DNA of 64,000 nt from Steromphala cineraria (taxonomy: Eukaryota > Mollusca > Gastropoda > Trochida > Trochidae), in the NCBI GenBank assembly GCA_916613615.1, contig OU744725.1, positions 8,538,708 to 8,602,707 of the forward strand, in the 5' to 3' direction. Of the stretch, positions 13,736 to 25,652 are shown in pieces. How positions within the stretch are numbered: position 1 is the stretch's first letter; each line of letters begins with the position of its first letter. The position numbers and the translations under genes are program-made. The notes below the pieces were generated by a model. The model did not search any database and was not told the origin of the DNA. It saw only the letters and a program-made list of their open reading frames with translations.

Positions 13736-14637
13736 AGATAACTATATGTTTCTCTCATTGAAATGTTAAGTGTATTAATGACATCTACATAAAGAAACTT
13801 GATCTTAAAACATAAAGAAACTAAATCTTAAAAAAGAAAAGCTGTCATAAACATTAACCAGTTTTAGGCTCGTACCGGATAAGTAACAGCTGTGATTTTT
13901 TGCTTTCAGTTCGAATTGGCATTGATTACAGCAAGAACTCTGAAAGTTTAAGTTTTTATTTTCTTAAATTTCATGAACTACAAAATTATATTTAGAAGCT
14001 TAAGGCGCTAAGATAACAGGCAACTATGTAGTTTAACTCAATCTTAATCAACTATCTCAATACTCAAGTTTGGGAAAGATATGTATGCGATCTGTTCTGA
14101 TTTAAAGACACTCTTTATCCTGGTGTTCGTATTTCACGGTTTTCGCAATGGCAAGGTTAATGAATATGTCAGCGACCAGAATAAATACTGTAACATGCCC
14201 TTAACCAAGTAAAGCCTTTAAAGTAAAGTATCATTTAAAGTACAGCTTAATTCTCTTGCTTACATAATGTCCGTTTTATTCAAATACGTTTGTGTCAAGA
14301 CAACGATATCAGCGAGATCGTAATGAGAACGTTTATGTAAATATTTGTACGTGAAAGCTGCCTAATGACGAATTTTGTTCCAGTATTAATAGTTGCTATC
14401 ACTTTAAATTAAAAAGAACTATTGTATTTACAGAGATAACCGGAACAAAAGTCAGTAAGTTTTCACGAATCGAGTGTTCATGATTATTTTGTCAATTATC
14501 AATGAAACATGGGAAGCGATTTCAACAATTGCAACTTCGATTTAATTGCTTATTAGGTATGATAAAATATATTTTGATCTGTGAACGTCAACTATGTAAT
14601 ACTAATGTTTTTAACCTCTGCGAGTCTGCGATTGTTT
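13736..14637. other. Non-coding stretch, nothing recognised
   Basis: AT-rich sequence without ORFs of note, repeats or recognisable exons. Confidence 0.5.
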
Positions 14638-14638
14638 A

Positions 14639-14990
14639 GGGGCAGTAGCACGTTTTTAGGGGGAATATAAGGTGATGTCAGCAAAATGAAAATTAATGGT
14701 TCCAATTGAAAGACAATGCATTTAAGCTAAATGGAGCAGTAATAATTCAAATATATAATGTAAAGTTTAGCCATGCGATTCCTTTTTCTTACACAAAATG
14801 AATTAAAGGTGTTCACACAAAATGGCCGTCCATGGATTTGAGGCTAATCTTCATTATTTGTCCTCTTACTATGGATGATTGGTTTGTGTTATGAGGTTGA
14901 CCCTATCAAAATAATATATGTATCATTAACGTACAATTATCAGTGAAAATTGTAAAATATAAAATTACCAAAAAACGTGCTACTGCCCCA
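14639..14990 (-). mobile_element. TTAA-flanked MITE, copy 1 (inverted relative to copies 2 and 3)
   Basis: The element starts GGGGCAGTAGCACG and ends CGTGCTACTGCCCC, giving terminal inverted repeats of at least 14 bp. It is collinear in reverse orientation with elements at 35514-35854 and 44887-45231. The right flank is TTAA (14991-14994); the left flank is TTTA, one mismatch from TTAA. A TTAA target suggests piggyBac-type mobilisation. It has no coding capacity. Confidence 0.75.
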
Positions 14991-14994
14991 TTAA

Positions 14995-15700
14995 ATCATT
15001 ACCGCAACAATTGAGGTTTCTCTTGAGAAACTAATCAGAGATTCAATGTTGATACTGATTGATTCAGACAAAGAATCATGATATATCCACAGCATCAAAT
15101 CTAAGTTTTGAATATAGGGGGTGCTTAACCTTTGACTCGGTATATTTTTACTTCGTTGAAACCTAAACGTCATACTTATGGGATTGCGTCCTCATTAAAT
15201 TGTGAAGTTTTATATTCAAAGTGGTTTTACATTCTAACATTGTTAAGAACTTCTTTGAGAGGCATTTTAGAAGTTGAAATGACAATAATGAAGAGGTATA
15301 TATGGATGACAACGCATAAAATGAACGTCAAATACAATGAACAAAGAAGGTTGAACCATATTTTCCTCTGCATTATTGTTAAGAACGTCTAGCACTATTA
15401 GTTGATTTGATTGCTTATTTCTTGCAGATTTACACTAAACTACCTTTCATAACACCGCTGAACGGCCCGGGGGTAAGGGCGTGAATCTTTACCATAGGAC
15501 AGATGGCAGTGGTAAGTTGAACCCTCTCTGAATATGAATATGTCACTTTCTCCCTGAGGGCAATTAATTTGACGCCTACACATGTGATGAAGAATATCAT
15601 ATCCCCGTTATCTGAAAGGATATTCATCTGCATACGATCATTATTACCCGATGGTGTCAATTAGAGGTTTGAGAAACACAATCATTCTGAAATAGATTCC
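14995..15700. other. Non-coding stretch with a diverged dispersed repeat
   Basis: The block near 15535-15600 (TTTCTCCCTGAGGGCA followed by GCCTACACATGTGATGAA) is weakly similar to 21862-21920 (TTTCTCCCATGGGCA, GCCTACACACGTTGTGAA). I take these as old dispersed-repeat copies. No gene is evident; the minus-strand ORF at 15430-15660 overlaps this repeat. Confidence 0.35.
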
Positions 15701-15742
15701 ATATTATTTCCAAACCCGGAGGTGTGATATATCAACCTTAAG

Positions 15743-17013
15743 GTGTGTCAAGTCAACAAATACGTTAATCCTTCGATCCACTCTGTAAATCAGAAATTGA
15801 TAAAGATATCTGATTGGACAAATCAAGAGTTGGGTTTGAAGAGCGTGCTGGCGAATAGAGATCTTATTTCTACAATCATCTTCAACATGTCTTACAGCTA
15901 TAGAACTGATGATGATATGATTCGAGACATTTTGAGATAAATGGGAACATATTATCAGGGTGTTCATTGAAAAGATCTCTGAAAATACGACAATCTTTTC
16001 AAGTATTGATATTCAACATTGGATTGAGTTGATCGTTAGCCAGCTAAAATGAATAGTACTTGGCATGTGGCATCGGAAAAAGACAAAATGACTACAATCA
16101 AATTTGATCATTTGGTGGGAAATGTTTTCAATATCATATAGAAAGTTATTCTAGAATACAATCTGACAGTCAAAGAGTTGTTCAACGGAACTGATTATCA
16201 AGTCATATTGCGCCATGAGAAATCTTGATTTTTAATTTACTTATTTGAAAAACAAAAGTAGATTGACTGAAATACATAAATTGTGTAAACATCTGACATG
16301 AAGCTAAGAAGAAATATAACACACACATATACATTAATTTATGCATTAACAAAACCGTCCAAAAACATCGCCACTGCAACATTGACATTGATGATCTTTT
16401 GATTTGGTATGGTCATCATATGTTCATCATAAAAATATGACAGTCAAACAAAATGTGTGATTCGTGAGACAAAAAAATATTCCAACGTTACAATATATGA
16501 CAAAAAAGTAAAGCAAGACAAATTTCCCTATTGCCTGTTTACAGAGAAGATAGAGTGATGCAATCACCATCACAGACAATGATGCAGTACCTCCTTATTT
16601 ACGACGCAATGAAGACGAAAGGCATTGGTCAGCCTGTGAGAAATGGGAAGAACGATCTCAGGCTATTGTACTATCGACACACTGCAGATGGTAACTATGG
16701 ATCGTATAAAGGCTTTTGGCGGTATCACTATCGCCTTGTTGTTGAGGGCTCGTTCTCGCATTTCACCACTATTGAAGATGAAGTCATCCTGGGTTCGTCG
16801 ACCAAACATATGAGCTACTGTAAGAAAAGTATACTAACTAATAAACTTCAGTACTGCCGCAAGCCTTTTGCATTAAGAAAACGGCTTGAAATGATAGACT
16901 GTATTCAAGTAGAAAACAGCTATAGCTTATTGCTTCATATAACTCAAAACGAAAATAATTTATTATGTATTGCTATCATCTTGTTTTTTTCAGTTGTCCA
17001 CAGAAGAAAATGA
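15743..17013 (+). pseudogene. Best preserved copy (3) of an unknown two-block gene, frameshifted
   Basis: Block one runs from about 15743 to a TAA at 15938; a one-base-shifted frame continues from about 15936 (DKWEHIIRVFIEKISEN) to a TGA near 16050. Read across the shift it looks like one continuous hydrophilic protein segment. Block two starts after a strong acceptor (pyrimidine tract then TTTACAG ending at 16544) and reads EDRVMQSPSQTMMQYLL, then GIGQPVRNGKNDLR, staying open to 17013. The first about 95 residues of block two look coding-like; a possible donor lies near 16834. No domain is recognised. The frameshift and the decayed relatives at 7070 and 13452 argue for a pseudogene, but a transcribed gene with a misread base cannot be excluded. 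Confidence 0.4.
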
Positions 17014-17529
17014 TTGCCTCAGAAGCATTTATCATTTCAATAATGTTTCATTATTGTCTAATATGTGCAGAGAACATTCGTTTATATCATATGAAACAGA
17101 ATGATAAAATTTTAACCTATTTCAAAATTTATATATGTCAAATTAAAGGTTTTGTATAACTTCTTACATATCTAAATTCTTGGCTGTCTGTTGTTAGCAA
17201 TTTGTATGTTGAAAGAAATGATCATTTCTGAATGAATTAAATACAATTCAATGAATTGCAACTTACCCCTTGGTAGTTACGATACAATTTCTATGGATAA
17301 CATCTTCTTTGTTGATTTTAATACAGAAAATTTGTCTCGAATCATCACATCAACTTCTAAATGCTTTTGTAGAATTTCACTTGGAAGTTTATATAATGTG
17401 TAGCAAATGCTGTGTTATGAGAGTAGACTTTCACAGAATGGTTTTAAAAGTAAATGTTAATGCTATTTCGCTTAATAATCAATCTAAATGCTTCACAGTA
17501 TCTCTTCCATTAGGTTATACCCAAGAGCA
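17014..17529. other. Non-coding stretch, nothing recognised
   Basis: ORFs at 16965-17159 and 17270-17533 are AT-rich with no domain or exon signals. Confidence 0.4.
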
Positions 17530-17538
17530 ATAAGTAAT

Positions 17539-17661
17539 AGTTATATGACGAGTATTGGTCGTCTAGTCCACGACATGGTTGGTTATACGACGAGCCGCGG
17601 AGCGGCGAGTCGTATAACCAACCATGTCGTGGACTAGACGACCAATACGAGTCGTATAACT
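17539..17661. repeat. Long palindrome, about 60-bp arms
   Basis: The left arm starting AGTTATATGACGAGTATTGG is mirrored by a right arm ending CGAGTCGTATAACT, with the centre at about 17600 in a GC-rich loop (GCCGCGGAGCGGC). Only a few mismatches occur, near the outer ends and the tips. The symmetry extends outward a few bases with a small indel. This is probably a foldback element; no clear target duplication is seen. The motif CGTGGTATAA from its family reappears inverted at 19668-19705. Confidence 0.75.
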
Positions 17662-17671
17662 TACTTATACC

Positions 17672-18307
17672 ACGACCAACACAACGACATATATCCAAAA
17701 AACATATCTTTAAAGTATCATACGTAAATTGTAAAAATGGGTCGAACTATGTTCTCCATACCAAACAATGTGCCTCATCACGCTTTTAGAAGCTACCAAA
17801 TATTCTCTAAAATATGCTCTATAGTTACCTTATCCTTAGTGTCTTTAAAAAATTATCTATTGAGCAGCACTTGAGTAGAAAACTACGGTAACAACAACAG
17901 CGCGTTGGTCATGCTTTGCACGTGCAGTACATGATGAAAACGACATGGGCTTTCGGAGAAGACGCCATTGTCACTGTGTACAATGGAAGGTGAGGACGTA
18001 GGCAACATTTCTCTACAAACATGGATGATGCGCCCAAACAACAGGTGATTACTTTCCTCTCGATGTTTTAATCATACAAATTTAGAATTTGGAAGTGTTT
18101 CTACCGAAAAGAGTGCAATCTTGAAGTAAATAAGTTATACGATATGGCAGAAGACTCCCATTATATATTTTGTTTTACACGGTTTCTGTCTCTTTAACAA
18201 CTATCAACGTGGACTGTATTTACATACTTTTAACATTTCCATACTTAATCGCCACAATGCAATTCATTTCTTTAACTTTATGTATAGGCTGTTGATGTAA
18301 AGAATGC
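17672..18307. other. Stretch without a confident gene
   Basis: Around 17940-18045 the sequence is less AT-rich and contains ATGGATGATGCGCCCAAACA followed by a GTGATT that could be a donor. This resembles a short first exon, but no downstream partner exon was found. Confidence 0.25.
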
Positions 18308-18315
18308 GTTTGAAG

Positions 18316-18457
18316 CACAGGGACTTGTATTGCTAATAATAACTGTTCCTAGTAAGAATACTTGAATACGATAATCGCCTATTACTAATAATAGGCGATT
18401 ATCGTATTCAAGTATTCTTACTAGGAACAGTTATTATTAGCAATACAAGTCCCTGTG
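18316..18457. mobile_element. 142-bp near-perfect palindromic element with 8-bp target duplication
   Basis: The element is a palindrome with 71-bp arms and a single mismatched pair next to its centre (18385/18388). It begins CACAGGGACTTG and ends CAAGTCCCTGTG. It is flanked by GTTTGAAG on both sides (18308-18315 and 18458-18465), an exact 8-bp direct duplication. Together these indicate transposition of a foldback MITE. An 8-bp duplication is typical of hAT and some other superfamilies, and a CAGGG-like terminus fits hAT. The near-perfect arms suggest a young insertion. Confidence 0.85.
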
Positions 18458-18465
18458 GTTTGAAG

Positions 18466-19640
18466 GTGGCATATTATCGCCGTTGTATTGACTAGAGAAT
18501 TAAATGGTCATTTGAAGGAACTAAAATTAGTTTGCAACTTTGTTCGTCATTGCACATATTTGATACACTTGACGAAGAAGGCAGGAATTAGTTTCTAGTA
18601 TTTAGTTATTAACTATGAAGAAGTTATCTACTATCATAAGAACAGTCTATGTTGACTAGTCATAGATTCTTGATATTCTGAGAATGCATTGATTTGATGT
18701 TCAAAAACGTTTTCAAGAAGAAAATTAACATCAATTCTTTTACCTTATTTTGGCATTCGAATGAACATGCGAGATGTTTTGAATGAATTACCATAATTAT
18801 CACGGGCTGTCTGTTTAAATGGTCTAAATGGTTTAATGCAACTTTAAATGATCCTGGTCATGGCTAGATAATGAGGATTCTCTCGCTTATAATTTAATTA
18901 AATTTAGATATAGATTTAGAGTGATTATTGTTATCCGAATTATGGAACAAGCTCTCAAAAAGTCAAAATTAAGATTTCCTCCCAAAGAAATACAATATTG
19001 TCTATTGGTAGGGCTGCGGGTTAAGAATTGTTTTTGTCAAACTATGGAAGAAGTCGCAGTTAATGATTAAAATGTATGATATCAGTTATCAAAAGGATAA
19101 CGGGGATTGCGAAATCGTACAATGAAGAAAATGTTCAGATTATGTATTAAGGCTTCTGAAAATATCCTCCATCTGTATTCTCTACATGATTCAGTTAAAC
19201 ATGACAATCTTAACTCTTTGCAGGTCTTTAATGGAACGACATACAATGTACATGACGCCTGTCCAGGAGAAAAGAAAATTTCCCTAAAACGGAAAAGATT
19301 CAAATGGGTGAATCGTTTGTGTGAAGAGAAGAGAGACGTGTTGGTCTCAACTCTTAACCCAAAGGAAGAAATGGTCAGTAGTATTTCTCAGGTCAAAACG
19401 ACGTCCTCTGGCTGTAACGACTACCTCAAACGATGACAAGGCTCCCGACAGAACTCTTACAATTAACAAAATATCAAAAATGTAAAAACCCTTAATTAAA
19501 GTTGTCCCATCGTTGTTTGTCGTTATTTGAAATTGAAGGTATTTGTCAAACCGTTGCAGTTACATGGTTCGTGATACATTCAGATTTTAGTCTGTCATGA
19601 GAAGGGTTAAAGCAAAGTAGTTCCGGCTGATTCTTGGGTG
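18466..19640. other. Stretch with one unexplained ORF
   Basis: A 109-codon ORF at 19107-19436 (plus) is rich in Lys and Arg with a block reading GEKKISLKRKRFKW. I recognise no domain and see no convincing splice context. It may be part of an old transposon, since CGTGGTATAA-type inverted repeats flank the broader region near 17661 and 19670-19705. Confidence 0.25.
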
Positions 19641-19705
19641 TAGTATAACTAACATTTTGGTTAGTTATACCACGGGTCCAAACAATAGAGTCGTGGTATA
19701 ACTCA
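19640..19705. repeat. Small inverted repeat related to the 17.5 kb palindrome
   Basis: TTATACCACG at about 19668 and CGTGGTATAA at about 19690 form a stem of about 10 bp, and AACTAACATTTTGGTTAGTT just before it is a second short hairpin. The TATACCACGAC motif is also adjacent to the palindrome at 17665. Confidence 0.45.
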
Positions 19706-22700
19706 GGATAATCATTTCACATGATATACTGCCATAATAAAATTGGAGACGGTTTAAGATGACAATTACTGAAGCACAGCATATTGTGTTGCCTTTGGTT
19801 GTCAGTGTCAAATGGCACAAAATGAAATGGTTGCATTCTTGTTATGTATCTGCTTCAAAAGCATAAATCATCTTCAAAAGATAAACTAGCTTTCACTTTG
19901 GGAGGATATTCTCTCAATTCTTTAATGTGTCATCATGGTTATGGTGGATGTTAAATAATATCGAGATTATCTGGAAGTATGGTTTTATTGAAATATACAC
20001 GTATCTCATACATTGAGTGAAGTCATGAAGTTTTTGTTAGATTTTTTTTAATTGCTTCAAAACCAATCTGAGAAAGTGATTGTAACTATATATTCATCAA
20101 TCTTAGAAGTTGGAGTGTCTTGGCGAGTTCAGTTCAGGCTCCTTCCTAAAATAGCGGGTTAATGTTAGTTATTGAAGTGCACATATCAACGAAACAACTT
20201 GTCAGGGCTGCCTCTCGTCTTGCTCAGTGCATGTGTCCAATATGCCACAAATTTACCACAAATATACCACAAACAAAACAAGTTGAACCTGTTAGTCAAT
20301 CAACCCGTCACAATCATGTTTGAGGTTAAAAGGTACAACAATGTCTCGTGTATGCAGGCGCCTGTCACATGTGTATAGATTTTGGAGTTTTCTTCAATAG
20401 ATTTTATCAGTTGGGATAACTGTGTGCCAGACGTGTATGTTTGAACGTTGCAAGCCGACTCGTTTGACAGTTAATAGCATCAGTAAGATCAGTAAAGTTA
20501 CAAACGCTAAAGTTTCCAAAGGCAGAGAACCTAAAAATAGTATTTTCTTGACAACTATTGACAATGTATTATATTTGAATTAAAATCGTTTGAACCGTTT
20601 TGTGAATCTGACATTCCAGGCATTTCAACTTGAAGGTCTATTTTGGAAGAATTATTTTAGAAATACCTCCATTAGGGAATATCAGCGTTGCATCATTTTC
20701 AGAAGGTCAAAGGATGTTTTAATTCATATAGACATATCATTTCAAACCTGATGTAAGGTGATGAAAAGTACTCATCATGTGGCGTGACATATGTACTTCC
20801 TAGAGTATCCAAACGTCAGAAACGTGCATGTAAAACCCCATTTGATGTGGTTTGTTAGATTAAGTTCAAATGTTCGGCGACAAGAAAGGTATTCAGTACA
20901 TGCAAGTATATCACATGGTCCTGTGCATTGACCGATTATGCTAATGTTCAGAAATTACGCGTGCGGCTCGCTTGATGGGTCGGTTACTTTATAGCTTAAA
21001 ATACGAAGGAAAAAATTGTGAAAATCTACTAAAAATGATAAATGAAGATTATGAATAACTCCATTCACGCTTCACCGTCCGGCAATGCAACTGGCACGGG
21101 AACCTAGTGAGGATTGTGTTGATCCTTTAGCAACATTTGGCAGCTGAGTTTAGACAACGGTACTGGAGTAATCGCCCTAAAATCTTACAGAGATTTAAAA
21201 CAATATTAAAGATCTCAATTACTATCATTATTATTTCCCTTTTTAGAAAATTAAAGCTTCACTTTATTAAATTGAAATAAAAGCAATTAACGTGTGCGTT
21301 CAATACAAATCATTTACCATAACTTCAAATAGATCCCTATTTTCAAGCATTAATTTTCATCTAAAACTGTTTTTATATATTTTTTGTTCTTGCGGTCTGT
21401 AATTCATTCCAAATGTCAATTATTGCGTATGGTGTAAATATTCGTGTCTTATTTATTACATCATAATAAGCAGAAATCCAAATGGTCTCTGTCTAGCAAC
21501 AAGGTAAGCGAAAAGTTTACAATTAAATTTGTTTCACGGACCAGTGCCTCAATTGATGATAGGGATTTCTAACGTGTAAGCGTGAACAGTTATTACTTAA
21601 AATTTTATTCAAACTTGAGCGAACCATTTCGAATTGACATGCAATCAAGATCTACTCATGTATACGTAATGAACTAAATGTGTAGCAAAATGTTGATGTG
21701 CAACTCTAAGCTTTCAATTAAGCAAACAATAATTGTCGAGATCCCTGCACTTCAAAGGGCTCTCATAATAACTATAGAGAGGGTTTGTTTTATTTCTAGC
21801 ATGGCTCAGGTTGAAATACCCTACACGCTGGGTAATCCATTTGATGCTTCTCTTTGATAATATATCATTTTCTCCCATGGGCATTTCATTTGCAGCCTAC
21901 ACACGTTGTGAAAAATAGCAGGTATATTTTTATTTTCATCTAAAGAGCTATTCAACGCGCCTGATTATTCTAATCATTTTATATCTTTCGGGTTTTCAGC
22001 AATAACGATGTTCTGGACAAATTCTGCTTACACCAATCCTGAGGCTATCAAATCTGATATTTCAAATTTGGCACGTTATGGTGACATGATATGTACACAT
22101 ATAAATCTATAATCATAGACTTTGTCAGTTTGATATTTCCCACGTCTAAGTTGGTTTGAGATTTCATGGATTTGAGTAGAATAGTGTTACACAATATGCA
22201 TATAATGTGTCTAAGTGTACTTAACTACAAAGAGAATAAATGCTTACTTAATATCTAAGAACCTTTAAATCATGTCATTTAAAAATGTAAAATTTACTTA
22301 AAGTTACTTAATTAGATAACACATACATGTTATAACCTGACTATTTTATATGTTTTAATCAACTTGCAAGATAAAAATTCATTATTGGCGGTAATGATTA
22401 AACCTATTATCATTTGTTTCATGTGAAAAGCTTCATAGCAATATGGGAATAACTAACACAGATGCAGTATTACTAGGGGTAGATCCAATTTTAAGCGTTA
22501 TGTGAAAGAGGTGAAAAATATCACTTTGACATATTTATGATTACAACGAAGCAAATACACAAATTCAACATTTATAAAGGTACTTTTATTGAGGGTCATT
22601 TGGACTTTGAAACAAAGTTGCATAACAGCTAAATAATTTTGCTTCAAAACGTGTCAACATGCATCTGTGGCTGTGCAGCTGCAGCCTTTGACGTCATTTC

Positions 22701-25545
22701 CGGTTATTAGTGCGGCTGTCGATTCATATGCAGATGAAGCACTGACAAATTAAACGTTGACACAGCCACATTTCTGCATAGCGTTTATGCTTCAAATCCC
22801 AATTGTGAAGCTGTTATATTTATGCAAGGGTAAGCCTGCAGTAGGTTTCTATATTAAGATGGAACCAGTGTGAATTGCACCTATTCGTTCTGCAAGATAT
22901 ATACCCAATCCATAATTAATGGCCTCAGACCCTGTTGTACAATAATTAGAATAAATATGCTCAAAAGATACCGAAGATTTACAAATCTAACAGTTAAACT
23001 AGTTTCCTATATTTCCAAATATTTACACCTAAGTGCCCTAATGTTATTTGACTTCACTGTTATGTGTATCTATTTATCAACGTCTTGGTATTTTCACAAG
23101 AAACCCACAAAACGTGTATTCTATCTATTACAATTTCACATGTTTGAAATGTCTGTACTCTATGGTAACGAATAAATTATTTTAAAAAACTTTTTGTTAT
23201 CATTTCAAGATGTTTAAATGTAAAACCCCTGTAACATCTGAATGGTATACATGTTGTTATTAAAATGGTTAACGCAGTGAAAATTACGAATTCGAACATA
23301 CATGTAGCATAGAGGAGGTTGGCTGAATAGCTTCAACATTACCGCTATACCGCATATCTCTGCACGAATAACATGCGACATTAATGCATGTAAAAAGTGA
23401 GCGAACCAATTTGACCCCTTTGGGCAAATTAAATACACGCTCACTGAGCTTATGAAAAAAATATAAATCGATTTATATTTCTCAAAATTTCCCCACAGGA
23501 AGCGATCGTCCTTGGAAGCGATGTTGTTGGGCTATAGGTTAAAGAGGTTTGTAACATAGTTGCAGTGAATTTGAAAGTCCGCTGAAATGAAAATCTAACA
23601 AACACTCGATTGGCATTCATAGACGTGAACAAAATCTATATCGCTTGAATAAGTAATTTTAAGTTCCTGAGGATATTTATCAACTCTATCAGATTGCAGG
23701 GAAAAGCTATCAACGTCGGTCGTAACTTAAAAATACTCTATTTAAAAGACGCAGGGTAAAAATGGTTCTCGGAAAACATTCCGGCGGTGGTTTAAGAGAG
23801 CAGCGTCATTGTCTTCAGGTTTTAATGAAATTTAGATGGAGGCACTTGAGACAGATAATTCGTGAACGTCAAGTTTTTTATCTCAAGTTTGAGTGAGTGT
23901 TGGCTTCTAGAACACGTGTACAGGTACTTGTAACAGGCGAGATCCACTTTAGTATTCGCTCGGAGGAGGAGGATCCTAAACAAACTTTCTTTTGCAACAA
24001 CTTCAGAAAAAATTGGTGCGATATTGAGTTTCTCTCTTCAAGAAGTACTCTGTAATTGATGCAGAGACGTGGTTTGTACACAGGACCGATTCTCTACGTT
24101 GGTTTTTGTCAACAATACTCTACAAAATATAAAACTATTGCACCTCTTAAAACTTTCATCGTACACTTCTTGAGAGAAAGAATTGAAGAAACATTGTTAC
24201 AAGTCCAACACGACAGGTGTAATTAAGATGTTTTAATCAAAATATAACCGACGTATTTAATTGTCTAGGGAGCAATAAAACAATTCTGCTCCGCCTTACT
24301 AGGAGGAGCTGTCACAAGAATCGTTTGATGACTGGGGTTGTGAGATTAATACTCTAAATTGACTTATCAAGAACATCTCACGTTCCTTAGAGTATTAGAA
24401 ATGCTTGTACATGTATGTGGTTAACAATCGAACTCATTTAACCTGTATTATAGAGTAATGAAAGGTATAGACTCATTTCATTTATCTTTATTTTGGTGTG
24501 CTTTGATTATAATGAAGTGTAATGACGATTGTCATGATAGGATGTTAGATATTAGTTCCTTGAAATAAGTGCGTAAAGAATCCAATGTGTATAAAAGGTT
24601 TATTGCATGAAGATATTAGCAAATTCTTGTTGATTATCGTTCAAAGACTAAGATAAAATTATAATAAAATGTTGGTTTATTGTTCTCGTTGTTGTTCCAT
24701 TTATTTACCATCACTACTACCATGGTACTTAGTTTTATTTTTTTCCAAATATTATATCTTTATATATTGATATCTATGAATAAAAAGTTTCGAATGTTTC
24801 TTATTATTTCGAATTTTATCTTTATCCACACATAAGATTGATAACTTCATTATGTAATAGTTAACAGATGGTCATGTACACATGTACCTAAACATACAGA
24901 AAACCTCAAAATAAATATTTACGACGAAATAGGTAATAAAAATTATATTCGTTCCACACTTTTTCGGGTCACGTGACCGAAGGGATGAACTGGGAGGCAT
25001 GTTGCAACTTCCCTGACGTAAAAGCTGTCAGGTGAAATCGCCTCAGTGCAAAACGTCCACCTGAAATCAGACTCTTGAGAAGGCACGAGGCGTATCACTT
25101 CCTCACTTGAACGGATCACTAGTTGGACAGGTGCGAGCTTCAGCCATTTAGCCACTACACATTAGCCACTGGTCATTTCTTTAGTCAATCCTTAATCCAC
25201 CTTTTCAATGTCAGTCAGGTAACCCTCATTAGACGCTCTGCGGTTTCCCGGACCATTGGTCAAGTCGAATGGACAGTAACACCGGCTGGACCAGATGGAG
25301 AAGAACATCCCCTTACTTTGTGCATTTATTTTTTGTGGAATTTTGTCACTAACTGGTGAGTTGGAAACTGAAAATTTGAAAATAGTTTTACTTTACTTGT
25401 TTTTTACGTTTTCATGAATTTGTCATCTTCATTTCAGTTGAGTTTTAAAACATTTGTAAAATAGTTTTTCTAAGAACAACATCTAGTTCTAATTTCGATA
25501 TGTTTTCTGTTGGGTTACGTCACTCGTAGGTGAATTTAAAAACAT
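19706..25545. other. Long AT-rich stretch, no gene recognised
   Basis: Only short, low-information ORFs are present (20172-20378, 22870-23175, 23214-23444 minus, 25123-25359). I found no exon with a domain, no long repeat and no palindrome. The block at 21836-21930 resembles 15535-15600, as described there. Confidence 0.45.
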
Positions 25546-25652
25546 GATGCAAATTATATGAATAACGTTTTATTAAGAAGATGATGCAAATTATATTAAT
25601 AACGTTTTATTAAGAAGATGATGCAAATTATGTGAATAACGTTCTAGTAAGT
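25546..25652 (+). repeat. 37-bp tandem repeat, nearly three copies
   Basis: GATGCAAATTATAT followed by GAATAACGTTTTATTAAG recurs at 25546, 25583 and 25620 with only a few substitutions. It is a small local minisatellite with no evident role. Confidence 0.85.
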
